From: Bolinopsis microptera
Lineage: Eukaryota; Ctenophora; Tentaculata; Lobata; Bolinopsidae
Reading direction: 5' to 3'
Length of the DNA stretch: 64,000 nucleotides
NCBI RefSeq assembly: GCF_026151205.1
Contig: NC_087072.1
Location: 25,819,799 to 25,883,798, forward strand
Shown here: positions 36,701 through 45,523 of the stretch, piece by piece
How the letters are laid out: the number at the start of each line of letters is the position of its first letter
Position numbering within the stretch: the stretch's first letter is position 1
Made by a program: the position numbers and the translations under genes
The notes under the pieces: generated by a model
Seen by the model: only the letters and a program-made list of their open reading frames with translations
The model's database searches: none
Told to the model about the DNA's origin: nothing

Positions 36701-37568
36701 CTTTAAAACCTGTAGGTCCGAGAAGCAAGACGTTAGTTTTATCCATCTTGGAGATACCCGACACTCTAGATGACTTCTTCTCAGATAAGTTTATCTGTAT
36801 CCTCTTGTAATGATTGTAGATACCAACTGATAGCACTTTCTTCGGGTGGCTCTGTCCTATAACATACTCGTTCAGATACGAGAATATCTCTTTAGGGGTA
36901 GGAAGTCTGTCTTCTTTGGTGTCGTACGCTGGGTCAAGGTGGCTGAAATGCATCAAGTTACAATACTTCTTCTTCATTACAGAGAAAGCAAATGATGCAC
37001 TTCCATTTTTATTAGTATATTTTATTAATACAATTTATTACTGGTACAACTGGTATGAATCAGTAATTTCAAGGATATCTGACCTTGATTCGACTCTCAT
37101 GTCATTGTTGAAAATGTCACAAACGTAGAAATATTCACATTGCTGACATTTCACAAATCGTGGGGTGGTGGAAACTCCCTTCAGATTGTTTAGTGGGCCT
37201 CCGCACTTGGGGCAGCGGGAGATAGGGTCATCTGGATCAGAAGTACTGGACAACTGAGGGTGCAGGAGGTTAATATCATCACAAAGTATGTAGAGTTATT
37301 TAATGTGCCACCCTCTAGCTTTTAGACAGTAAAACTATGTAATGCTATCGTGTCCATTTAATTTCTTGTCCCGGCATTTAGACTTATTACTAGTAGCACA
37401 AACCTGACGAGAAGGGTGTTTAGAAGTAGTAGTAGAAAGGTGGGTGATGTGTTTAGGAGGGAGGGAGGCTGGTTGCAGGCAGGAGTAATGTTTCTTACAA
37501 CATTGCACTTTAAACGTGCCCAGACATCTTAACACTCTTACTGATTGTATGGATACTTGACTCAACAT
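24726..37568 (-). CDS. CLPX: Mitochondrial ClpX, AAA+ unfoldase, 523 aa in 9 exons
   Basis: Exons: 37568-37404, 37253-37042, 36942-36710, 36495-36305, 35977-35757, 35310-35184, 35019-34932, 33947-33798, 24910-24726. All phases match and the sum is 1572 bp. ClpX unfolds matrix proteins and feeds them to ClpP. The first 55 residues are Arg/Lys-rich with few acids, fitting a mitochondrial presequence. The zinc-binding domain has Cys 69, 72, 91 and 94. Walker A is GPTGTGKT (201-208), pore loop GYVG (234-237), Walker B IVFLDE (262-267), the probable ClpP-binding loop VGFG (349-352), and GARGLRS (463-469) covers the sensor-2 region. Length is somewhat short for an animal ClpX (about 630 aa) because the linker before Walker A is short. 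The donor after exon 6 (GTGACA) and acceptor of exon 7 are weak but fit the family alignment. Introns 5, 7 and 8 are filled with different tandem repeats. Confidence 0.93.
24921..25015. repeat. Short repeats beside the CLPX exon 9 acceptor
   Basis: The phrases CATAGTTAACATAG and CATTTACATAGTTAACA alternate about five times, ending around 10 bp before the acceptor pyrimidine tract. On the minus strand each copy contains a GTTAAC that resembles a branch-point sequence. Confidence 0.7.
25399..27216 (+). pseudogene. Chimeric broken duplicate of the ShKT metallopeptidase
   Basis: Positions 25399-25745 copy the 3' part of exon 1 of the gene at 2812-18640 plus about 25 bp of its intron, with a virtually identical protein (103 residues from MYPHG onward agree). 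At about 25746 it jumps to a diverged paralogue whose coding runs on without an intron. That part has an in-frame TAG just before HEFAH, a disrupted segment around 25875-25925, and a shift near 26050. After the 15-bp satellite it resumes with a Pro-Thr-rich linker and a ShKT module missing part of its last Cys-x-x-Cys. A further ShKT-like start (DWDNAGYC) leads into the 52-bp satellite. It lies antisense inside CLPX intron 8 and cannot make a full protein. Confidence 0.85.
26106..26970 (+). repeat. 15-bp satellite grown inside a pseudogene exon
   Basis: The unit GGTAAGGTATCTAGA is repeated over about 860 bp, mixed with 20-bp units that read GCCACTGTAAGGTATCTAGA (or GCCGCTG...). The flanks join across the array: coding before it ends ...GACCACTG and after it continues GCCACTGAGTTTGC. 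One unit of the array therefore equals the ancestral exon sequence. Confidence 0.93.
27206..33652 (+). repeat. 52-bp satellite, ~124 copies, ShKT-derived
   Basis: The unit runs GACTGGGATAACGCTGGATA then CTGCAGTTTACAGAGCGTTA then TTGGACTCTGCA. Main variants are GGGATAAC against GGGCTAAC, and TTGGACT, TTGAACT or TTGTACT. Two neighbouring units near 30570-30640 are 51 bp. One frame of the unit begins Asp-Trp-Asp-Asn-Ala-Gly-Tyr-Cys, the W...GYC pattern of a ShKT module. As 52 is not a multiple of 3, the array is not a continuous coding repeat. It fills most of CLPX intron 8. Confidence 0.96.
33970..34882. repeat. 21-bp G-rich minisatellite in CLPX intron 7
   Basis: The unit CAACAAGGGAGGAGGGGCCCT is repeated about 30 times, nearly perfect at 34094-34710 and degenerate at both margins. 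A CAACATT insert recurs three times. Long frames through it (LLRAPPP or VEGPSSL repeats) are artefacts of the tandem repeat. Position and strand bias (C-rich in the transcript) suggest a structured intron, which is inference. Confidence 0.93.
35466..35769 (-). repeat. 22-bp minisatellite copying the CLPX exon 5 splice donor
   Basis: On the minus strand the exon ends AAGATTGTCAG|GTATGTTTGG at 35757/35756. The next about 12 units read GGAGATTGTCCGGTATGTTT, so each repeats the exon end and the GTATGT donor. The unit is 22 bp, so successive donors change the reading frame. Confidence 0.9.
35964..36025 (-). repeat. Duplicated acceptor of CLPX exon 5
   Basis: The acceptor segment ATATCAG|GTTGATAAGATCTC is present at 35977 and again 35 bp upstream, where the upstream AG|G would open at about 36012. 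Using the upstream acceptor would shift the frame. Confidence 0.8.
36060..36235. repeat. AT-rich minisatellite in CLPX intron 4
   Basis: The phrases AACATTACAGATAATATA and AACATTACAGAAAATATATG alternate with a period of about 18-20 bp, roughly nine copies. Confidence 0.75.
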
Positions 37569-38685
37569 TACTCACTACCATCCCTGTTAGATCATGTTCA
37601 GTGAGAGCCTAACATTTTTATTATTTTCAATCTCACTTGTTGATTTCTAAGATAAATTATGCATATCATTTTACAATATAACCGAAATTCTGAAGCCTGT
37701 TCCCTGATCGTTTCCGTGCATTCGGACTACCAAATGATAAATTATTACAACATAAACTTTATGTGGTACATTTATTTCGCAGCAGGAATATGAAGAACAC
37801 ATCTAAGCTGCATCCTTAGATATACCCAATTATATCGAATGCCATGCATCAAAAAATGAAAGAATAACTTCGTAAGGTGTTCGATGTCGGCCCATTACAA
37901 GTGATTACACTTGCAAAGAACGGGAGACATCAGTTATGATCTGCGGCAAACAGTGCTCCAAGAAAATTACTTCGAGGAAATACTGACAGCCCCACAGCAG
38001 CTCTGCCGAAACGTGTTTTGATTGATTAGCGAAAACACGTAAAACACAAGATCTTCAAGTTCAAAGTTGATGGGTTAGGGTAAAACAATGTTATCATGTC
38101 AAGGATGACGATAACATTGCGGCAGAACTGCTTATTCCTTATATTTGTGTCAGAGAACTTTGTACATACTGAAACTGAGCGCTCGATTTTACCATACAAC
38201 ACAAGGTTTTATGGTATTTCATATTATATTATTGATTATGGCGCGCACTATATCTTGACGGATAATATATAATAATCGTCAAAATCTCTTCGAAATATAG
38301 CGCGCGCTGCTTTCTTCTCGAAAAATAGGCACGAAGCTTCCAAATAGCTTCGGGTCGGGTCAGTCTATTAACAATGAAAAAACTATATCTCAATAGAAAG
38401 CTCAAAGCACATCCAATTTGATATTTATGAAATAATTCAACATTGAACATTTTGCTTGATTCTGCACTAAATTGACTTGAAGGTAATTTGACTTTTTACA
38501 AAGAACTATACGTTTTTGAGTTTGTTATTCTCTTTCAAAAATATTTCACTGTTCCAAGTACGTTGTCATTTGTATGTTGATGTATGTATAAGACATAAGT
38601 GCACAAATTAATTTTGAATATATGCTGCAACAGATCTCGAGTCATGAAGTTTAAAAGTAGTTATATATTACTGCAATGCACTCGT
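37569..38685. other. Intergenic, CLPX upstream side
   Basis: No coding signal. A stretch near 38275-38360 (CTTCGAAATATAGCGCGCGC and CTTTCTTCTCGAAA) is repeated in altered form at 39428-39520, indicating interspersed repeats. Confidence 0.4.
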
Positions 38686-38776
38686 TTACCTGGGGACCTC
38701 ATGAGGCTATCATGTTCATAAACATGAGAATTGAATAGAGATTCGGCGGAATGACAGGCTGAGCGCGGCCCAGTAA
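38686..38776 (+). mobile_element. 91-bp mini-element with hairpin, copy 2
   Basis: Begins TTACCTGGGGACCTCA and ends GCGGCCCAGTA, flanked on both sides by ATGCACTCGT (10-bp target duplication). Its stem reads TCATGTT/AACATGA where copy 1 has TTATGTT/AACATAA, so the changed base pair is kept. A single end of the 59246-59722 foldback element follows at about 38786-38825. Confidence 0.75.
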
Positions 38777-39209
38777 TGCACTCGTGCGCGGCGGGTCATA
38801 TAATACAACGTATGACAAAATATTTCAATCGAACTTAATAATAACAAATACAAATACTAGACACAAATACAAATACTAGACACTTAACTTTTAAATATGT
38901 ATTATATTATATATCATGTATTATAACTTTTACATCCTAATATGCAATGTTCGATGGTAATGGTACGTATGTATAATATAAGCTGATTTGTCGTGAAAAT
39001 CCTGAACCAATTTATACGTTTGTGCTCAGCTGATATCAAGCTTGGGGTGGTGCATTAAAAGCGGTATTTCGGTTGTAGGTTTACAACCTACCAGGACGCG
39101 CGCCGAGTTGGATTCGTCGACGGTCTTGGATAATTGGAACAAATATTTTACGAGTATCACCCGTTAAGCTAAATCACTCTAAAAAACTGTTTCAATCACG
39201 TGATTTGAT

Positions 39210-39272
39210 TGACGATGTCAACCCTTTCAGATCGTTGCTCTGCGAATTAACAGAGCAACGATCTAGTCGATG
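39210..39272. repeat. Hairpin GATCGTTGCTCTG, copy 1
   Basis: GATCGTTGCTCTG is followed by an 8-base loop and its exact inverse CAGAGCAACGATC. The flanking GACGATGTCAACCC phrase recurs beside a similar hairpin at 57366-57420, so this is a dispersed hairpin family. Confidence 0.75.
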
Positions 39273-39274
39273 CG

Positions 39275-40098
39275 AAGTAAAAATGATAGTTTGCGCGTCG
39301 AAGTTCTCCAATCACGTGATATGACCGTATATGGTATAAGGAAGTTAGTCTAATTTCTCGTTAGGGTAAGGGTTTCAGCATATGCTTTTGTTATTAGGAT
39401 AGGGTTATTGACGGATGTTACTCGTCTAAATTTCTTCGAAGTAGCGCGCGCCGCTTTCTTCTCGAAATATTAGCAAGTGCTACGAAGTAGCGCGCGCCGG
39501 GCCAGACCATTAACAATGGTCAAATAGGGTTAGGGTTATGATCAGATAAGTAAAGAGGGTTTGTTAGTCTTACTCAGTAACTTATCACAGTGCTGGCAAG
39601 CACGAGCGGTGTCTTTATTGGGGGAATACTATGTACCCCCTTTACTATTGTACCCCCTTTACTATTATAACTCCTTTACACCCCCTTTGGTACACGTTGG
39701 AAGGCCGCCGCCTCCGGCAGGAGTTTTTCAGGCATTAAGACTCATCGGAAGTCGTTCAGCAGATTTATTTTTTAGTTCAAAACATTCTAATTTGATGTCA
39801 AAGATGACAGAAATAAGAAATAGTTATGTTGAGATTTTGAAGAAATTTGCATAAAATTCGCGCCAGCACTGTTATACGAAATTCGGTAAAAAACCCGAAA
39901 TCGCCATATTCAGGTGCCTTAAAAACCATGTTAAAATTGAGTTAGAGATCTGAAATTTTTCAGGGCGTCTAGACGTTGACCAAATCGACTGCAAAAAAAG
40001 TTTCAAGTTTCAGGAGCATCGGGAAATGGGTTTTCTATAACCCCTGTTTTACGACAGATTGTCGTGATATATACATACATATATATATATATATACAT
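39275..40098. other. Intergenic with repeat fragments
   Basis: Contains GCGCGCGCC-bearing repeats (39428-39520), the shared repeat at 39588-39690 and an (AT)n/ATAC microsatellite at about 40069-40100 that abuts the Penelope-like element. No gene recognised. Confidence 0.4.
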
Positions 40099-40115
40099 AT
40101 ACAATGAAAACAACG

Positions 40116-40164
40116 ATTCTACAAACTCAGAGTTTCATGCAAATGCAATCATCAGTGTCAGAAT
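40116..40164 (-). ncRNA. Hammerhead-ribozyme-like motif, left arm
   Basis: Inverse copy of the motif at 41844-41892, within the left inverted arm. It reads CTGATGA...GAAAC on the minus strand. The same reservations apply. Confidence 0.45.
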
Positions 40165-40479
40165 AAGTTTACTAAATTAATAAATCCATGTTTTCCTTAC
40201 AAGCTCCTTCATAAAATTAACTTAACTAAACTAAATCAAAAACAAAATCAAACGAAACGAAACGAAATTGAAACGAAAATGAAATACAAGAACAAAAACT
40301 AAAATTAAAATAAATATTCCTAAAAGCATTTCTTCAGCATAAACTTGTTGGTGTGCCTACATTTACTTATGAGTTCCCTCCTCCTATTTAATAGATTGCC
40401 ATCTTTATTTAAAATAATATAAAGTTTTTCAGTAAGGCAGAGATGCCAAGAATGCGCTTCTCTTCCATAACGGCGATGT

Positions 40480-41688
40480 TTGGGAAAAGAAGAACCGCAA
40501 TTTTTTGATGTCACCATGGGATCGTATGATGGCGCTGAAACATGTGAACTTGTCGGCCTATACATGCTCAACCAACTCCAGCAGTATATTCCAGCCAACC
40601 AAATCGGTCTCTACAGAGACGACGGCCTAGCAATCATTCCACAAGCTAACGGACCGAAACTAGACCGAATCCGGAAAAAGATCACGGCTATATTCAAGGA
40701 GGAAGGACTAAAGATCACAATAGAAACCAATCTCGTTGAAGTCGACTTCCTAGACGTGACACTTAATCTTGACAGTGGGAAATACTTCCCCTTCCGAAAG
40801 CCAAATGACACACCGCTATATATCAACAAGCAGTCAAACCACCCACCAACAATCATAAACCAGCTCCCCAAAATGATAAACCGGCGTCTATCGGACATCT
40901 CCTGCAATAAAGAAGAGTTTGACAAAGCGAAAGGGATTTACGGAACAGCACTTAAAGAAAGCGGCCACGACCACCAACTAGAGTTTACAGATACTAGCAC
41001 CGCCTTGCCACGAGCCAACAGGAAGAGATCCAGGAAGATCATATGGTTCAACCCCCCATACAGCTCAAATGTAACAACAAACATAGGCAAGAGCTTCCTC
41101 CGATTACTAGACAAGCACTTCCCCAGAGGACACCAATTTCACAAAATGTTCAACAGAAACACAATTAAGCTATCATACAGTTGCCTACCCAACGTAGGAT
41201 CCATCTTAGCGAGCACCAGACACCAAGCTCAGAAAGAACCTACAATTAAATCGAAAACGTGCAATTGCAGAAAGCCGGAAATGTGCCCACTGAACGGACA
41301 ATGCCTGGAAGCAGCAGTGATATATGAAGCAACTATTGCAGTGGAAAATGAAAAGAAAGAGCACAAATATGTTGGGCTTACTGAAAACACTTTTAAGACC
41401 CGTTTCAGTTCACACACAAGCTCTTTCAAACTCGAGAAGCTACGAAATCAGACGGAGCTATCTAAGAAAATATGGGAGTTGAAAGATAAACAAACACCAT
41501 ATAAAATATCTTGGAAAATAATCAAACATGCTCATCCGTACAAGGGGGGTACGAAAGATTGTCATCTCTGCCTTACTGAAAAACTTTATATTATTTTAAA
41601 TAAAGATGGCAATCTATTAAATAGGAGGAGGGAACTCATAAGTAAATGTAGGCACACCAACAAGTTTATGCTGAAGAAATGCTTTTAG
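40480..41688 (+). CDS. Penelope-type reverse transcriptase (3' part) with GIY-YIG endonuclease
   Basis: The open frame gives 402 residues ending at TAG inside the right arm. It opens inside the palm domain: a MGSYDGAETCELVG segment is followed by LYRDDG with the catalytic YxDD at residues 45-48, then the VDFLDVTLNL block. A CNCRKPEMCPL zinc-like Cys cluster precedes the GIY-YIG nuclease, visible as HKYVGLTENTFKTRFSSH at about 297-314, with a conserved CLTEKLYI near the end. The fingers and first catalytic Asp block are absent and there is no credible ATG at the left end, so this is a 5'-truncated copy, not an active gene. The frame itself is intact, suggesting recent insertion. Confidence 0.85.
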   Translation: MGKEEPQFFDVTMGSYDGAETCELVGLYMLNQLQQYIPANQIGLYRDDGLAIIPQANGPKLDRIRKKITAIFKEEGLKITIETNLVEVDFLDVTLNLDSGKYFPFRKPNDTPLYINKQSNHPPTIINQLPKMINRRLSDISCNKEEFDKAKGIYGTALKESGHDHQLEFTDTSTALPRANRKRSRKIIWFNPPYSSNVTTNIGKSFLRLLDKHFPRGHQFHKMFNRNTIKLSYSCLPNVGSILASTRHQAQKEPTIKSKTCNCRKPEMCPLNGQCLEAAVIYEATIAVENEKKEHKYVGLTENTFKTRFSSHTSSFKLEKLRNQTELSKKIWELKDKQTPYKISWKIIKHAHPYKGGTKDCHLCLTEKLYIILNKDGNLLNRRRELISKCRHTNKFMLKKCF

Positions 41689-41843
41689 GAATATTTATTT
41701 TAATTTTAGTTTTTGTTCTTGTATTTCATTTTCGTTTCAATTTCGTTTCGTTTCGTTTGATTTTGTTTTTGATTTAGTTTAGTTAAGTTAATTTTATGAA
41801 GGAGCTTGTAAGGAAAACATGGATTTATTAATTTAGTAAACTT

Positions 41844-41892
41844 ATTCTGACACTGATGATTGCATTTGCATGAAACTCTGAGTTTGTAGAAT
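41844..41892 (+). ncRNA. Hammerhead-ribozyme-like motif, right arm
   Basis: CTGATGA (41853-41859) and GAAA (41872-41875) are separated by a TGCA-TT-TGCA hairpin. After a minimal stem III (CTC/GAG) comes TT, with predicted cleavage between 41884 and 41885. Stem I can form from ACA/TGT plus TTC-containing ATTC/GAAT, with a small internal loop. Penelope-like elements are known to carry minimal type I hammerheads. The T-T mismatch at the base of stem II is a weakness, so the copy may be inactive. Confidence 0.5.
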
Positions 41893-41908
41893 CGTTGTTT
41901 TCATTGTA

Positions 41909-43032
41909 CAATGCTCCCCTCCCGGGTAGAGCACTCTTGAAACTGGATTTCTCCAAAAGAAACATCATATATATACATATATACATATATATATTCAGGG
42001 ATAGACGCTTTGCCAGTCAATTATAGGCTATATTTAGGTGTCCGTAGATTCAGAAGCTTTAAAGATACAGCCATTTCGGACCACAGGTCTTGAAGATAAT
42101 TGTTTAGACTTTAGTTTACATTATGTTAAAAAGTAATTCAACGTCATCATCACCACTTGATGACGTCATCAAGTTAACCATTTTTAAAACTTGATTTTTC
42201 ACAAAGTAATCATTTTTAAAATCAATTTTACGCCATTAAGGAGTAATTTTATTCAAAATTTGAGTGGATATTGAAGTTAGATAATTGTTTAAGCATTCTG
42301 AAAATCTACCGGAAAGTTTTTCTAGCTTGCTCCTTCATAAATGATAAAGATATTCGCTATTATTGAAGTTAGTGCTTTTTTAAAGAATAATTTTATAAAA
42401 ACGCTAATTTTACGTTCTAGTATTCTCTGGTGTTGCACCATCCCTTGGGTTGTGGAGCTCAATTTTGCTTCCTAAAGGTCTAAATTGTGTCATAGGCTAG
42501 TTTTAAAGTTGAAAATCGAAAAGTTGCACACGTGGGGCCACGCCCAAATTAATAGAAAATTGCTAAAATCACTGAATATTGCTGTTTTCACCAATTTCCG
42601 TCAACTTTGGAGTGCCGTTGTGATTACAGTTCTTCTTGAAATACTTTGAAACTTTTCATGCTTATCAAACTATATATAAAACACCATCATGCAAAAATTT
42701 ACGGTGATTCAATATTGGATGCGCACGCAACTTCCGCTCAAGGTTTGCACGTGCGAAAGGTTAAAATTTTGCTCATTCGTGATTTTGAACAAATTCTGCT
42801 TTGCCACGACAGTTCAATGTCATTATATATGAATTTAATGCCAACTTGAATGAGTATAAAGTGGCATATTCAGTCAGTGATCGACCGATATGCTTACCTA
42901 AACACAAGGAAATGTTTTTAAAGGAAAAATTTCGAAATCGTTGAAATCACCTCCTTATTAATATTAATGAAGTTATGAGTTTACATTTCGGCTTTGTAAA
43001 GTACCCTGACATTATAATCAAAAAGAGATGAT
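41909..43032. other. Intergenic, one CRE-centred palindrome
   Basis: AT-rich without a recognisable gene. ACTTGATGACGTCATCAAGT at 42156-42175 is a perfect 20-bp palindrome with the CREB/ATF site TGACGTCA at its centre. Confidence 0.4.
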
Positions 43033-43392
43033 ATTTGACCAAAACCCATAATCATGGGTAGAGTGGAGCGCTGCCAGTGTCTCTCTTTCCCAAACAAAAG
43101 GCAATGATATCAATTTGAATGACCGTTATCAAATGCAAAATTATACCGAGAATGAAATCGGTCGCTCGCTTTTCCCATTCATTTACAATTGAAATAGATT
43201 ACATGTTATAAATCGAAACTTATTACAATTCGTAAGCCATGAATGAGTGGGAAAAGCGAGCGACCGATTTCATTCTCGGTATAATTTTGCATTTGATAAC
43301 GGTCATTCAAATTGATATCATTGCCTTTTGTTTGGGAAAGAGAGACACTGGCAGCGCTCCACTCTACCCATGATTATGGGTTTTGGTCAAAT
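43033..43392. mobile_element. Palindromic MITE, ~150-bp arms
   Basis: The left arm (43033 to about 43184) and right arm (about 43240-43392) are inverted copies with about one mismatch, separated by about 55 bp. Ends read ATTTGACCAAAACCC. A truncated relative is at 18863-18937. No coding capacity. Confidence 0.88.
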
Positions 43393-45523
43393 TCATTAAT
43401 AGTATATTAATATATAAGTAAGTAATTGAAATTGAATCAAATTCTTGCTTTCTTTGCTGTACATTGCAAATCGTATCGAAATCTGTAATTATCACTAGCT
43501 ATCGACATCTGTAAGTTCTAACCATAGGACAGAAGAGATCCAAATGTCGAAGAGCGGCAAGTCCTCCAAGTGACCACTACACCACATGAATACAAATAGA
43601 AACACTGATTTCAAAGAATTCAATTTTAAATTTATGTACAGAGCTATCAAGTCAGGGAATACTCAATTTCGTGACATATTTCATATTTGCCGGCACTTTT
43701 CGTCAAATTATTCCAAATAATACACCTAACCACTGCATTTCTGCACATCTAAAAATTCAAAAAACCATCTCATAATCTGAAGATAAGGTAAATCCTACCA
43801 ATTTATTGTAAACAAAGTTTCTGGATCCAAATTACACAGCTGCTGCTAGAGACAACTCTCCATCTGGTGATATAACACACTGGCACACCTTACATACAAA
43901 TTACAGGGTGTTCCAAAACTAAATAACATTTAAACTTAAAGCACTGCCATTATCTGTGACTCAACTGAATAAACAAGATGTAATAGTTAAATGGCAGAGC
44001 AGCAAGTTGGAATGTGATTAAAATCATTCGAGTTTAAAAGGGGTCGGATAAGGATCATATCTAGATATGATCATCTAGACAAAATCAGTGCGACTCAAGC
44101 TCTCGATATAATGCCACACAACACAATCTGCAGTCCTGGCGTTCTGTCTAGCACTAGCATAAAAACTTGACTTATAAAAACATCAGTCACCTGCTAAAAG
44201 TATACTCACTTAAAAAATTAAATTAAAAATGAGCTTCAGGGAAGAAGGGAGACACCTCATACTGGGAAGGTTTTGGGAGCCGTAAGAAAATTTCCCTTCG
44301 AGGACAGGAATTTTTTCAAATAAATTTCTATTAAAGAAAACAATCAAATAAAAATGGCTACTGGACACGTAAAAACATTTCGCTCGCAGAAATACAAAAT
44401 AAAAACAACAAAACCTGTTCCTGTTAGCCGTTTAGAAGGAACTGAATTCTTCGAATGTTTGAATCAATTTTCACTCATTCTCAATCAAAATAAAGGTACC
44501 CCGGAATCTCTCAACTGTACAGTACAAAAGGAGCTTCATGATACGTAGGACTACATCAACATGTCCACAGTTTGGGATTCCGCAGTGATTTTTTAATTCA
44601 GGGGTACCTATGTGCTCCGGACTCAAAATTCTGTGAAAAAATAAACCTAACATGAGCACCAATATTTTAAAAACAAGAAAAAGATTTTTACAAATCATTT
44701 TCGAATAACCATTTGTACACGTTAAATGGTGTGTCGGCAATCAACCGCATCATCTGATCAGGCAGTTCTTTCAAATCTTTAGTTCCAGTACAAAAATTAA
44801 GCAACAAAATGTCTTGTGACCGAAGATATATGAGCTATGCTGACTAATCAAGAATAGAAAAGGAGATTTATATGCCCAAGTCGAAACCCAATATTTAAAT
44901 ACACCCAAACATTATTAAAACATCTTAAAAAGACCTAGAAATTGACAAATATCATTGCAAAAATTAAATCGGAAAACAACTTACGGGGAACTAAATGGTG
45001 TAAATGGGTTTGCGCATCCTTTAGTCACAATAGAAAGATTCACAGTACACAACCTATCAGATACAATCTGATCTTCTGAAGACAGTCCCTCTCAGAGCCT
45101 ACCACTGGGTCCGCTAATCGTTTGTTTCGTCGCCAGATTTTTGACAAAACAAACTGTTTGGCATACGACCATCACTTCCAAATTTTGATGTTTTGGAACG
45201 ATTCGAATACATCGAGAAAATCAAAAGCTTCGTCGGTTCTTTTCAAACCATTATCACATTTTTTTTGGTATTTTTCGTCGAAATCATTGACAAATTTTAC
45301 AGATCGTTCGAGAATTTCAAGAGTTCGGTTGATGAATTAAAGTTTCTGCAAATAATTCGCGACGACTCCCTGTTGTGCAGGTGCATGCATTTCTTTAGTG
45401 CCTTTTTCAGCCTTCTACTGCGCTTTTGTTCTATTGTAGGCTGAAATAAACGATAGTCAAATAAAATAGTCTGCGGAGAGATGGTATCATATTTTCAATA
45501 AGCAAGTTATATAAGAGCTACAG
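43393..45523. other. RBMS downstream intergenic region, no gene recognised
   Basis: AT-rich sequence with only short open frames. GGTACCCCGGAATC at about 44496 has an imperfect inverse near 44567-44608. A frame at 45193-45444 is hydrophobic but matches nothing I recognise. Confidence 0.35.

Larger units (their letters stand above)
40099..41908 (+). mobile_element. Penelope-like retroelement with inverted terminal arms
   Basis: Two arms of about 346 bp (40099-40445 and 41563-41908) are inverted copies with very few differences. The right arm contains the C-terminal coding end and 3' tail of the element. The body between them encodes the 3' part of a reverse transcriptase and a GIY-YIG nuclease. 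Inverted pLTR-like ends are a known arrangement for Penelope-like elements. The 5' part of the reverse transcriptase is missing, so this copy is truncated. Confidence 0.88.

Noticed and set aside
42156-42175. CRE-centred 20-bp palindrome as a gene promoter element
   Set aside because: Perfect palindrome with TGACGTCA, but no gene start lies nearby; noted only as a motif.
44354-45444. Several short frames between the palindromic MITE and RBMS
   Set aside because: No conserved motif, weak start contexts and AT-rich composition; treated as chance.
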